From Linum tenue (lineage: Eukaryota > Streptophyta > Magnoliopsida > Malpighiales > Linaceae), in contig CAMGYJ010000004.1 in NCBI GenBank assembly GCA_946122785.1, positions 62,504,679 through 62,568,678 of the forward strand: a stretch of 64,000 bases of DNA, written 5' to 3'. Shown here piece by piece: positions 46,397-58,620 of this stretch. The position numbers and the translations under genes were made by a program. The notes below the pieces were generated by a model. It made no database searches, was not told the DNA's origin, and was given only the letters and a program-made list of their open reading frames with translations. Within the stretch, counting starts at the first letter, position 1. Every line of letters begins with the position of its first letter.

Positions 46397-46858
46397 TAGA
46401 GGTGGCAAATGGATTGGATTGGTGGATTGGTGGATTGGATTGGTGGATCCATGGATCAAGTGGATTGGATCTAATGGATTGGTGGATTCATGGATTGGAT
46501 CAAGTGGATTGGTGGATTATCCATGAATCCAAATGACATCCTCAACCAAGGACCAATATGTAAAATGTAAAAAGTTTAGGTACTAAAATGTCATAATAAA
46601 AAATTTTAGGTACCAAAACGTAATTTTCCAATGATATTTTTCGTATAAAAAATTAAATTTTAGGTACCAAAATGTAAAAAATAAAAATTATAGGTACTAA
46701 ACCGTAATTTGCCAATGATCCATGGATCCAATCCATGAATCCACCAATCCAATTGGATTTGGATCAAATGGATTGGATTTAAATGGATTGGATTAGGTGG
46801 ATATTTTTAATGGATTGATGGATTGGATTGGTGGATTGGATTGAAATTGCCACCTCTA
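46397..46858. mobile_element. hAT-type MITE, copy B
   Basis: Ends are TAGAGGTGGCAA and TTGCCACCTCTA. Perfect 8-bp duplications CTTTTACA flank it (46389-46396 and 46859-46866). The order of parts matches copy A at 18757-19175: TGGATTGG-rich ends and a central TTAGGTACCAAAA block series, here with one extra central block. The perfect target duplication implies a younger insertion than copy A. Confidence 0.85.
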
Positions 46859-46866
46859 CTTTTACA

Positions 46867-47467
46867 CTAAGAATTGCTGGGTTCTGGTTCAATTTATGAA
46901 GAAGCTAACGGTAACGTCAGGAACCAACTTTCACTTATTATGTCCTGTCAAATGCTTGACTTGACCATGGTGGAAAGCTTGCTCCTGATCGCCCTGCTAG
47001 CTCTCATAAAAGAAACCACCCACTGCTCAAACCGCTTAGAGATGGTAGATCAGCCTCTTTGGGGATTTACATATAGCGTGGCCAAGGAAGGCTACTGGCG
47101 TTCTAGCGATGTGGTAGTTCAGCTGATCAAGCTGGATTGCTGTTTTACCCTGTCGAAGATATCCGAAGCCAAGTTTTGGGCGAGAATCGCGAACGCGAGT
47201 TGAACGTGTTATCGATCTCTCACTTCCAATGGAAATCTCAGAAAAGGGCGATGCAGGAGCCTATACTGAAGATGGTGGATACAGGGAGAGGCAGCGAACC
47301 ATATTATAAAGAGACTATAACAGCTTTCTATGAATGTGCAACCAATGAAATAATTAAGTGTTCTAAAAGGAGGCCCCAAGAAAAGAAGAATAAAATCTAC
47401 ACGTTGACTAAGTTACAGGTGTGGTTAATTCTCCGACGACTATTAAGGTCGAGAAGACGACGACGGG
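46867..47467. other. interval between the MITE and the DUF707 gene
   Basis: No intact gene. Part of it (46864-46995, CACTAAGAATTGCTGGG then TGGTTCAATTTATGAAG) is recognisably similar to 35899-36060, so both are copies of one decayed sequence. The end is likely the DUF707 3' UTR. Confidence 0.4.
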
Positions 47468-50400
47468 CTAGTGATGGTGGCTACGTTTCTCCTTATCGCG
47501 CCTGTCGGAGATGGGTTTGCGGCGTCGGATACTTCTAAAGGGATCAACCCAGAACTTGTCTTCTTTAACGGCTTTGTTCCAACGGTCCTTGAATATTTGA
47601 AGCTCCCATGTCGACTGCCTCCTAATCTGTTCGATCCAAACTCGGAAAATGAAACACTGTTAACTCACCGAGATTATTCGTAGAGAGTATGTTACTAAGA
47701 GAGGATTAGGAGATGACGAGTCTCCTATACCTCCATCCGAGGATCCAAGCCTCCACTGTGCCTCTGCGAACACACGAAAAGAGAGATAAAAAGGGACAGA
47801 AAAGGCGTTAATATTTCACGTTTGGATGGGGATCATATGAAGGGACGAGAAGGCGGTATCTGTCGTTGAGCTTACCTTGCTTGATTCGTCATTACTCGAG
47901 CTCTGAAACACAGAAACCATAGGAAAAGACGGGAACTGAGATTATGTCAAATCAGGTAACAACGACGAAATCTATGATCTTGAGGTGGTCTAAGAGTGAA
48001 GTACCTTCTTTCCACTCCCACCCAACGATTGTATTCCTTTGTGAACCACGTACTCTCGATCAACCACTCCTACCTTCTTCGTCCGGTCCCCCTGTGTGAT
48101 GAAATCACATCTTTCAGTCCACAATTTTAGAAAAGGATTAGCCATAACTACAATGCCGTTTTCATAAGGCAACTAGTTTTGTCTTGCCTAATCGGCATTC
48201 CAGCATTAAAACGTTTATCAGATCGAAGGAACCACAGAATAGACATTTCAATAAACCATGGCAAGAAACAACAATGTAGAGGGCAGAAGAGAATTGGAAA
48301 ATGTATCCTTACTTGTGCACAGTATCCAAGTTTCATATCCATCCCCCATCCATGCACGAGATCATTCTGGTCCAAGAGATAAAAAGGGACATTTCAGAAA
48401 TGCATTAATACAATTGTTTCAGCATTCTAGTAGAGTGCAAACTTGCGACCTTCAGTCTTGAACTAAACTGCCTTATGTTAGATCCACAATATGACTCTGC
48501 ATTCGGAACCTTAAAACAAGTGACACTATTTACGCATCAAAACTCCAGTTGCAGGTTATAAGTTTCTCCACTTCGTGTACCAGACAGATGGACACACAAA
48601 CAAAATTAACTGTATCCAGTTTTGCGTTACCTGTATAAGATGCCAAGCACAATACCAGGCAGATCTTGAAAAGACTGGAGCCATTCCTTCTACAAATCTG
48701 CAGTTGTAGCATAACAGTTTTATAGATTGATTAGTTGCCCAATCATTTCAGAGTACGATATTATTATATTTCTGCAGCTAAATAGATATGCAGGAAGATG
48801 ATGGTCCACCAAATATATATGGGTCAACTTTTTAAAAGTGCACATATTTGTGAAAAATGATTGCTAGTGATTTCCAGAGAATTCCTATCTACTTAATGTT
48901 TCTCTCGAGGATGCATTCAAGCTTTCACCGTGCCAAGAGCAAGAGGTAATAGTGCCAACACAAATGAAGTAAATGAACATTGAACATTCCAAAAGTTCCT
49001 ACCCTGTACACGGTGGTCCATCGCTGGAATCCGAACACTTAACTTTGCCTCTAACATCATAGACTCTCCTACAGAATAAGAGAAACGAAGTGAGCATCAT
49101 AAACAAGTGCAGTTCTAATCAACACATAATGAAGGCTACCACCCATTCACCTATGAAACTTCTTCATTCTCGCTCGGATGGTGATCCTATGGTGTATCTC
49201 TGTAGAATTTGGGTCCAGAGCGGGCTGAGATATTTCCAATCCTTCTGACCTCACAATATCCAGGTACCTAGTGAAAATGAATAAATGCCTACATCAGTTG
49301 AGTTTTCCAGTTAGCAAAGGTACATTAACATAACATGCACAACTAAAACCAACCCTCCAATGACCAAAAGATGGTTGCCTCTCAATGCAAGAGGTTTTTT
49401 AACACGAGAAAGTGCACTAAAACATAACAAGGGGCGGTGAATTCTCTAACAGAGCAATAAATTTACCTTGCTGGATTAAAATGCTGCACGCCCAGGTCTT
49501 CATCCCAGAGGAATATGTAATCATATATAGAGACGACAGCTGGATGCAGAAACCGCTTTGCAAACCACCTGCGGACACAAGTCCAAATCAAGCTGAAACA
49601 CCCTACTGAAATGGGGTAATTATAAGCACAAGCCGGTTGATAAATGACCAGTAGGCAGAAGCTAAAGCTTCTTGATTCAGATTAAGTCAATTTGACCACC
49701 TAGACATTCCAAGCTTCATGACCAGAATTCATGTTAAAAGATTATATCAATTTCTTGGGAGCGGGTTGCCGATAATTCCTTACAACCAAGTACCATGTAC
49801 CAGTAACACTATGCACGTTATGCTTCATGCTCTACACTCAGCCCATGGAAGATCATACAACATGCATAGAGGTATCCTTTAATACAGAAGCATCAAGGTA
49901 CTGATGTTGATTTTCGCAAGTCATGTAACTTCAGAAAAGAAATAAAGGAACTTCTGCCAGTGGCAACTCACCATTTCGTTTGATTATGAGCAACTATATG
50001 TATAGCTTTGCTACTCCATTCAAGATCCCACCATCCGTCAAGGTTACCATCATAATGGAATAGCATAACTGTAAAATTTTCTGGAAGAAACTGAATTCAC
50101 TGAAGTTAGACATTATACTTGCAATCCAATAAAAAGTTTAAATAACGAAACCAAAAAATGCAGTACCTTTTGGACAACAGTGTCAACGTTACGCTTCTGT
50201 GTAATGCCAACGGGCATCGCCAGCAAGTAGCGACGATTAGAAGCATCAACCTCTGTCTGCGTGAACACAAAGACCAAAAAACAGTTTAGGCACACAATCC
50301 CTTGATTCATACAATGGCTGCAACAGAAAAGTAGATACGCTAATCCACAGCTACTCAGAACTTTTCACTCACAAACATCTAGAAACAAGGCGTAAAAGAA

Positions 50401-51434
50401 ACTTATGTGAAAAAGGACTTGAAAAACCAACCTTTGACCTCGAACTACTCGACCATAAAGGCTTCAACTCCATATCCGAGTTCGGTCGTACTATACCACG
50501 GGGCAGATTATTTAACAACCCAGACGCAAAAGCTGATTCCTGAGTAAAAAACACCGAAACCCCTTAGCTAACCATGCAATGAATGACGAGAACAATCAGG
50601 CCATAGAATTTGAACAATTGGTGTAAAATCGAAGGTGTAAAGCAGAAGTATATCAGGCGGTAACCTCTTAATCAGTAAAGTATAAGTCTTAACAAGCTCA
50701 CGACTTTGAACAAAGCATCCAGAGGCGCACAAATAGTTACCTTTATCGAGTCAAAGGGATGCATTTTCACTTCCATCTGGACCACAGTAAGAGAAATGGT
50801 CAGTAAATCTTTCCCACAAGCATCACTAATCAATAAAGAAGAACCAATAAGGAAGGTGCTGCAAACGTAGAGATTGCATAACAGTACCAGACCACAAAGA
50901 TTGCATCTCGTTCAACATAAAGGCAGTAAATAAAGATAAAAACTAAAACGACCTGACTATAGTTACTAACATAATCCAGTCATTAACTTCAAAAGCAAGT
51001 TTTCCTCCCCCCCCCCCCCCCCCCCCACCCCATCAATCAATCTCTTCCATGCAAAGCAACCAACCACCATAAACAAAGCAACATATTGCCCACAATCCAT
51101 GGCTTCCCAATTAAAAAAAAAAACACACCTCCAAAACACGTACACATAAATGAATTAAGAGAGTTGGACGCACCTCCGTGTGCTCATACTGAAAAAGTGT
51201 GGTCCTATACACAATAAACAGCATGCCTGTACAAAGAGCCACCATCATGGGCAGCTGCGTACCCTTGAATCCACATTTCCCCTGCATCAGCACATTCAAA
51301 AGGAACAAATAAGACCCAATTCGCAAGAAATCAGAATCAATATTTCTTCCCCAAATCCAATTGGCTCCCATTTCCATTACCCCATCGAATATGGCGTTTC
51401 GTTTGAGTGATTTCCATGGCCTGAGAGACGTCAT
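47468..51434 (-). CDS. DUF707 family single-pass membrane protein
   Basis: Fifteen exons join in phase to 408 aa: 51434-51381, 51281-51174, 50776-50741, 50539-50432, 50256-50167, 50090-49972, 49568-49467, 49267-49151, 49068-49003, 48697-48631, 48366-48313, 48091-48005, 47902-47876, 47763-47731 and 47626-47468. A hydrophobic span at about 28-48 near the N terminus suggests a type II membrane anchor. The conserved body includes RYLLAMPVGI, LFHYDGNLDGWWDLEW, YIFLWDEDLGV (DED at 194-196), PNSTEIHHRITIR and GWGMDMKLGYCA, ending in RRQSTWELQIFKDRWN. These are hallmarks of DUF707 (Pfam PF05212). The family is uncharacterised; the DxD-like motif and topology suggest a Golgi glycosyltransferase-like fold, which is inference. 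The N-terminal exon (18 codons) is the least certain part. A long GC-rich leader region extends to about 52200. Confidence 0.9.
51007..51026. repeat. C20 homopolymer in a DUF707 intron
   Basis: Twenty consecutive C on the plus strand, hence twenty G in the transcript of the minus-strand gene, within the intron between coding exons 2 and 3. Such a run could form G-quadruplex structures and is prone to length error in sequencing. Confidence 0.9.
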
Positions 51435-52249
51435 TGACAGCCAGCCAGCCTCACTCCAGATTGGCCTTTCCCACCCCTTATGTCGTTATCATCACAAAGC
51501 TGCAGCACCAGGTTTCATACAAAATGCAAAAGCAAGCAATCAGATCAATCTCTCTAGAAACGCAAAGTAATTAGCAAGTTAATTAAGGATCAATTCAAAC
51601 TGGGTGGAAGAGAATCCAAACAAGGAAAGAAACCCAAGTTCCACTGTGGAGAAATTAAAGACGAATTCATTTCCTGCTGAGAATATTTCGGCCGAACGCC
51701 ATGGGAAACAAAGGAAAGACAACCAACAGAAAACCGACAATCTCCGTTCAGGGGGGATCTCCACAGAACAACAAGAAATCGGGGGGGAGCGTATCCGCCG
51801 ATTCTTCCACCTGAACGGAAACGAATTCGGTCCGCCAACCACCGCGGCGGATCTTTTTTCTTCTTTGGCGCGCGAATTAGAACAAGGGAGCAAACAAAAA
51901 TCGACTGAGGCTAACCTTTCTTTCCCCCTTTTTTTTACAAATTCCTCTCTTCTTCCCTCGGATGCGGCAGAAGAAGAGACTCCGTCGCACAATGGACTTG
52001 AAGGAGCACACGGATTGCTGTGTCGGCAGGGGTGATCAGCGGCGCATTGCTGCCGGCGGCGGGCGGTGGAGCGTAGAGATTGGGTAGGGAGATCAACGGA
52101 GAGAGAGAGCGAGAAGTGGGAGGAATCGAGGAAGAGGTGGAGCAAACGGAGGAGAGAATGGGAAAGGGAAGAGAAGGAGAAAGGGAGAGAGTCAGTCGAA
52201 GGAGACGAAAGTGGCGGAATCGTCGCGTTTTAAGGGAACAAAGGCCCAA
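51435..52249 (-). promoter_or_regulatory. DUF707 5' leader and promoter region
   Basis: GC-richer sequence with pyrimidine-rich (minus-strand) tracts, such as a CTCTCTCT run at about 52090-52115. The 188-codon and 143-codon frames here overlap on opposite strands and have no domain, so they are taken as leader noise. A 5' UTR intron is possible but not defined. Confidence 0.35.
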
Positions 52250-54330
52250 CCTTTTTGGTTTTCTGGATTTAATTTTCTTTTCTTTCTTTTTTCTTTCACC
52301 GTTTTTAATGGGGAAAAAGGGTTCTCAAGGGGATGATTTTTTCTTTCGGTATTTTCTTTCTTCTTTCAATCTAGTTTCCACGTGGATGGTAATGATGTTC
52401 GCGCGCGCTCTCTCGTGGAAGTCGTGACCACTTCGATCTGATAAGTTGAGATTGTATGGAGTACGATTTAATATTGTTAGATTAAGCACACATTTTAGAC
52501 GTGCTAATGTCTATACTGATGAAATAAATTTCAAGCCCTAATTCTCACGCCATTATGGTTAATCACAAACATTCCTCTATGCAAGTTTGTGTAGTTTTCA
52601 GAGATTCGTCGTATTAGCATAGGTGGGTTAAAACTTAAAAATGAGAATCGAGTGGGTAAATAAGCTATGAAAAAAGTATGTAGAAATTTGTGTGTGTATT
52701 GATGGGGTTGTGAGAGTTTCCAAAAAAACTCACATTGTTTAAGACGGGTAAAAAATTATGAACCCGATTGGTTAATTGTGATATGCAGAGATAAAGTTTA
52801 CAAGTAATATTTCAACCCGATTTTTGGAATGTCAATAGACAACATGAACTATTATCCACTGATTCGAAACATATTGATACGTAATTTGAGCTGACTATTG
52901 CAATAACATTTACAATGTAGCGACTTTAGTTTAATAAACGAAAAATACAATTAGTGAGCTAAGTAGTGAAAATCCGCGCAACAACACTTTGGAAAAATTG
53001 TATTAAAGGGTTGACTAATTAAAGATTAGGAGTTGTTGTAAGAAAAATATTAGGAGATAATATTAGTTAACCTAATTGTTTGGTTTTTAGTGGAGAGACT
53101 TTTGGTTTTGTAATTTTCCAGGTGAGGGGGAGAAATAAATGGTGCTTACTTTTATTTCGTTTTGGTCCTTATTTGTCACCAACCGCAGCACTACACGTGG
53201 CTTTTTGAAGAGGTCGAGCTAACTTGGGATTTGAATGAACTATTGAAGACGACTTTCACTGTCGTTTTCTTCAGTCCCTTTCAAATTCCTAACTTGTCCA
53301 AATTTTACCATTTGCCCCCCAAAAATACCAACTTAATTAACTGCTCTCTATCTGTACATAATTACTTTACACACCGATCCAAAAATTAAAAGTGGTAACT
53401 TGTGTTAGTATATATGGATCCTTTCATTGAATTCTAGATCGTACCATAATGGCCAAGTAGATGCCCAAATGGAAAATGGAGTTAATGAAGTTTGAGCCAC
53501 TATAAAAAGAGTTGGGGTGTTGTTTAACTAAGTAACTAACCATCATGTAGACTTAGCGACGAGAATGAGGCGTGTTTGGGGTAGGTTATTCTAAACCATT
53601 ATAATTCTCATTTTTTAATATCTAAATTCGTATCGTCTCATTCCCCCATGATGCAGAGAAAGGTTTTACAAACCTCATCCTCATACAGGTGATTTTTTGG
53701 GTACCCATGAAAAATATTCGCCACGTACATTTATCGTATCGTGAAGTCAGAGGATAGGATACAAGTTGAATTTGTATTGAAAGGAAAAAAAATTAATTCG
53801 TACTGTAAATTAATTTGTATGAAACTGAATTTGTACGTCAATGTTAAAGATACAAATTCAGTTTGTATCATAAGGAAATTTGTACGAAAATTATAGGAAT
53901 TTGTGACACAATATTAAAATGTACAAAATAAGTTTGTGCCATAACAGAATTGAGTATAACAATGAAGCTCAAAGCCATGAATTGATCCGATTTTTCTTAT
54001 AACCGAGGAACCCTCTCGATACATAATGCCGATATTCACAGCCAGAAACGTTTAAAGCCATAATGTGGCAAACCAATAAGCCGCGCGCGAGATCGATAGA
54101 TCACATTTCGTCTAACTAATCAGATAGTATACATATTTGATTGGTCCGATCCATATTCATGAAAGTGAAAAAGGAAAGAAATGTGTTGATTACGAAAAGA
54201 GTGACAAACACATGCAACTCCTATATATATATATATCATTGTAATCTCCATCTATCATCTCCATCTCCATCCATTGTTATCTTCTATTCTATCACGGTCG
54301 TTTCGTGACTCTTAGTCTTGTACATATAAC

Positions 54331-54558
54331 ATGCAAACGATGATAGCCAGCCTTGCCCATGCCCAAGCGTACTTTAGACTGCAAAAATCCGTATCCTTTT
54401 TCGCGTCTTCCTTCCCTTTGAGTGCAACTACACCATCTCCATGCAGAAACTTGATAAAGACTGTTCCAAAGAAGAAACAAGTTGGAGGATTAGATTTAGA
54501 TATATACCATTACCATTTACCACACTTGAGTGGTCAACTGAAAGGCGTAATTGCTTGA
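54331..54558 (+). CDS. candidate small protein of 75 aa, doubtful
   Basis: An ATG frame follows a TATATATATATATA box (about 54222-54236) and a ~80-base leader, a promoter-like arrangement. The peptide starts MQTMIASLAHAQAYFRL and is Ser/Lys-rich in the middle. No domain, signal peptide or family is recognised, and an opposing frame overlaps it. Included only because of the promoter-like context. Confidence 0.2.
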   Translation: MQTMIASLAHAQAYFRLQKSVSFFASSFPLSATTPSPCRNLIKTVPKKKQVGGLDLDIYHYHLPHLSGQLKGVIA

Positions 54559-57349
54559 TGTCGATAATAGGAAGCAATGGCGTGGACGCTTGTGACTAAG
54601 GGAAAGTGGGTTTTTGGTTTCTTTGTTTATTTGGGTTAGTAGTATATATCTAGGGTTTGCTTGGGCTTCTTTGAGGTAAGAAATTGTGAAGTTGCTATAG
54701 GAGGGAAAGTTGTATGAATTCATGCAGAGCAGAAGAGGGAAATGTTATACACATAAGAGGAAACGTTTGATTCTTGTGTGGGGGTTGAGTTTTTTCATGA
54801 TTAATTGTTTTACCATTTAAGTCGATTTTGTTTTGTTTTCAAACCATATCTGTTTGGTTGGAAATTGAAGATTAGGGATCGATGTACGCGGCTGATATGG
54901 ATCGTTATCAATTTGGTCTGTAAGGTAAAAAGATATATATGGGATGGAATTGTTTCCTATTGAGGTCGATAAATTTATTTGTTAAAATGTTGTTTGGTTT
55001 TGACCGAGTATTTTACGATATGCAAAGGAAAAAAGACAGTGTTTTTTTATAAAAAATTTTAACGTATTGAACGATACTTTGTTACACATGATTTGTTTTA
55101 AAATTACTCGGGTTGTGGTAATGCACCAAAAACTCTTTCTTTCAGTTTAGGTATACAATATATGTTACTTTCAACAACTTATACAGGTTGATCATAATCA
55201 ATTCTTCTGTGGGTATAAATTAATTCAGGGTTAAAATTATATATTTTGAAAATGCTGGGAAACATGCAAATAAAAATAATACAGAGTGTTATTAATATCC
55301 CCCTGACATCGGTCAACTAGAACATAGATTTAAATGAATTAGTTAAATTATTTGGTTTACCTGTTCCAAAAAACCAATTTATAAAATATAAACCCCATCA
55401 ACCGGGAATTGGTTAATGCGGGACACATGGCGGCCTCGAAGGCTACAAAATGTGTGGTGGTTGATCCCACTTAATTTCCAATTCCAGACAATTAATTTCT
55501 TCTTATTAATTTAATCAACTGATTAGATTAAGTGAAAAGATAATTATTGTTGCTGTTTCTTTCCTGGTTGCAGGTATCCGGTGGCTGCCGGGGAAGGCTG
55601 CGACTGTTCTCCCAACAGAAGTGAATTTTACTAAATTACCCTAAATTTACCTTTCTAAGTGCTTACATTATTTCGTTGAGTAGTTAAGGTATCAGATTTT
55701 GTAGCGGGGAAGTCAGAAATCCGAATGAGAGGTGTTGAATTTGAATTGTCGTAATGAGTGGAGGAGAACTAAAGTTTTTTTTCAATTATTCTAATTTCTA
55801 AATTTGTGCAAATTTTGCATGTAATTTTACCTATATTTCAAAACTAAGAAAGCATAGCCCCTCCTTGCTTCACCACCGAGATTTTACACTAAAAAATATT
55901 GGTTTCAAGACATAATGTGCGACCTCTCTCGTCTATGTGTCGTTGTATAACCGTCTAATATCTCTTTGTGTGTTTGATGCTTCATCTGCCTACTAAACAC
56001 ATATTTCAAGGAATTAAATTGATGAGTTATTAGCTTTCTTTTTCATTCCACAGTTTAATTCCAAATTTCAAATGTTTTAGAGGCAGAATTCGAACTCTTT
56101 ACAGTACCATAGTATCAGCTTAAAACGATGTACAAACCCGTACGTATTAAATTCCCATAATGTACATTGTAAATAATTTACCAACTATTTTTTTTTAATT
56201 CAATTCTCACCGTTAATTATTTCCGACTACAACTTTTCAGCGGGTACTTACAATTTACAAAAATAAAATAAAAAAAGTATTCATCGGCGACATTGTGATT
56301 ATTATTCACGAGAAGATCGTGGTATCCTAAGATTTTATGAATACATGGTTCCACGTTAAAGTACACGACCTATAAATTAATGAGTGTGTTTTCAGTTCTT
56401 GCTTCAAAATTTGAGAAGGGGAATACTTATACTTTTATAGTAGAAAATTAATTACAGATTAGGAGGAAAACAAGGAGGCTTGTTGCAGTGACGTGTCAAC
56501 GGGAGAAGAAAGCGCGAACCTTTGGGAGAAGAACAAGAAAGGAGGAAAGGTCTCAAGGAAGGATAGCAAAACATCGAACGGTGTTTTTGGTCCAACAACA
56601 CGTGCCCCGCATGCAGGTTGGTTCATACTTCGTAGTCGATGCAGTTTAACGATGTCAACAAATGCTAACGTTTAAATATTACAAGCATCTCGATGAATTA
56701 TGTTGTGTGTGATTGATAGATAGATATTTGATGTGATGTGATATTTTTGTATTCCGTCAAACATAATATTTTACACCGAATGTGCTGTCCTATTGTCCAC
56801 CGGACCGAACAGTAATCTTAAAACTCTAATACTAGACGACTAATTCAATTTTTTCGCCTCCAATATAATTTTAGTGGTTCGCGAGCTTTTAACACACGAT
56901 GTTCTACCGTTTCAATCAGGTCAATGAAATCTCTCCGTCTTCACAGATACAATAAATTTGCGTCTAAACAACATGCATGTGATTGACAGACGACATCCAT
57001 TTAAGCAAAACATCAGAACAAATTCTATTTTTCTCTATTTCGTCGGTGGACAAAAATCTATACCGCAAATGTGAGTGTCATTTTCACGATTTTATGAAGT
57101 GGTTTGCACCAAAATGACCATTGTCGATGTCCCCATTACGCCATATGTATGCACCTTTTTCTGGTAGGGACTTGGATTTCGATGGACAATTTATTTTAGG
57201 GAACAATAAGTTAAAAAAAAAAAGTGGGGTTATGGGGTCATTAACGAAATCGGTACTTAAGGCAGATAATAAGTAGTGTGTGGCCATGAAAATTGCTTTC
57301 TTCCCTTCTCCATTAATTACTCTTCTCCCTTTTCTATGGGATGGGATTA

Positions 57350-57511
57350 GGTGCTAACCCTTATAGGAGTTAGCACCGTGATAACTAGCAAAAAACGCTA
57401 CTAAAAACAACGAAATCACTACGGATTATTATAAAATCAATACAACATCTAAGCTAAATCACTACTAATTCTTGGTTAGGACGGTGCTAACTCTTGTACA
57501 ATTAGCACCGT
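57350..57511. repeat. pair of perfect stem-loops
   Basis: GGTGCTAAC (57350-57358) pairs with GTTAGCACC (57369-57377) across a 10-base loop. ACGGTGCTAA (57481-57490) pairs with TTAGCACCGT (57502-57511) across an 11-base loop. The two hairpins share the GGTGCTAA/TTAGCACC stem and are separated by about 100 AT-rich bases. They could be the two ends of a short foldback element. Confidence 0.6.
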
Positions 57512-58620
57512 AACCGCTCCCCTTTTCTCTTGATTCATGATTACGGACCAAGGTTGGTTGCAAAAAGATAACTCTTGTTGAATTCGTGACGTTTTAAGCC
57601 AGAAATGTTCATGAAGAGTACCAACCCTAACCAACTTACGTAGCACTCACACAAGAGCCAAAAATAAAAACCGAAAGAGAAATCAAATTGTTCCCTTGGC
57701 GGTTTTTGAATGGTCGTAGAATCACGATTGGAGAACATATTATCACGATTCTTCAATTTTATAATGAAGACCAAGAAAAAAACATGTGAATGTACGTACG
57801 TGAAAATAGCTTAGATTTTCTTGTATTTTAAGTATTTCTCAATCTTGTTCTGGTATTGATTTCAAAAATTTATCTAACGAAAGACAGAATAAGAGAAACC
57901 TATATTAACGACGGAGTAATCGTAATTCAACATCATATCATCATATTTCGTGCTTTGAAATTTAAAATTGAACTGTTATATTACAATAATAGTTTTATGC
58001 TAAAATCGAATATCCGATTAATAATCACGTTTTGCTTTCAGGGTGAAATGAATCAAATCCAACAGTATCATTGAGATGGGCCCCTGTACTTGGGAGTTGG
58101 GCCGTGGCAGGCAAAAAAAAAATGTCCATTGAACTGTCCATTGTGGATCATTTCAACTTTTCGCTAGGCCCGTACATTAATGATCCTTTCTATGTAATTA
58201 ATAATTATGGTACCAATGGTGTATGAAAATCTCGATCTTTAATCGGTACTTACCATGTGTCTAACAAAGTAACCAATGTCACAAAATTTCTATCATAACT
58301 TACCACAATCGAACTAACGACAATATGTTTTATGAAATGAAACAAAACAGTTATTTTTAACGAATTTGAGATACTTACATTTGAAATGCAACTATCCGAA
58401 TTGAATCATGATTCATATTAAGGGAACAGTCAGATACAAACAGTTTCTGTCAGAGAATGAAGAGCTTACTATGCATCCTTTGCATGGCGGTTTATATTCA
58501 CCATCACATATGTTACACAAGCATGTTGCCAGATGATCAGGACAAAAGGAACTACAAAAGAGCTAAACCAACTTACAATACAAAAAAAAAAGCAATATAT
58601 ACACATTAGACAAACATCAC

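Larger units (their letters stand above)
52250..58620. other. large gene-poor interval
   Basis: More than 6 kb of AT-rich DNA without an assembled gene. It contains an AATTTGTAC/ACAAATTCAGTTTGTA-rich patch (53763-53955) that recurs in the bromodomain gene intron at 61800-62075, a weak small-ORF candidate at 54331-54558, and a pair of perfect stem-loops at 57350-57511. Confidence 0.5.

Noticed and set aside
51579..52145. 188-codon minus-strand and 143-codon plus-strand frames upstream of DUF707
   Set aside because: Mutually overlapping, no domain, in a region that fits a leader/promoter.
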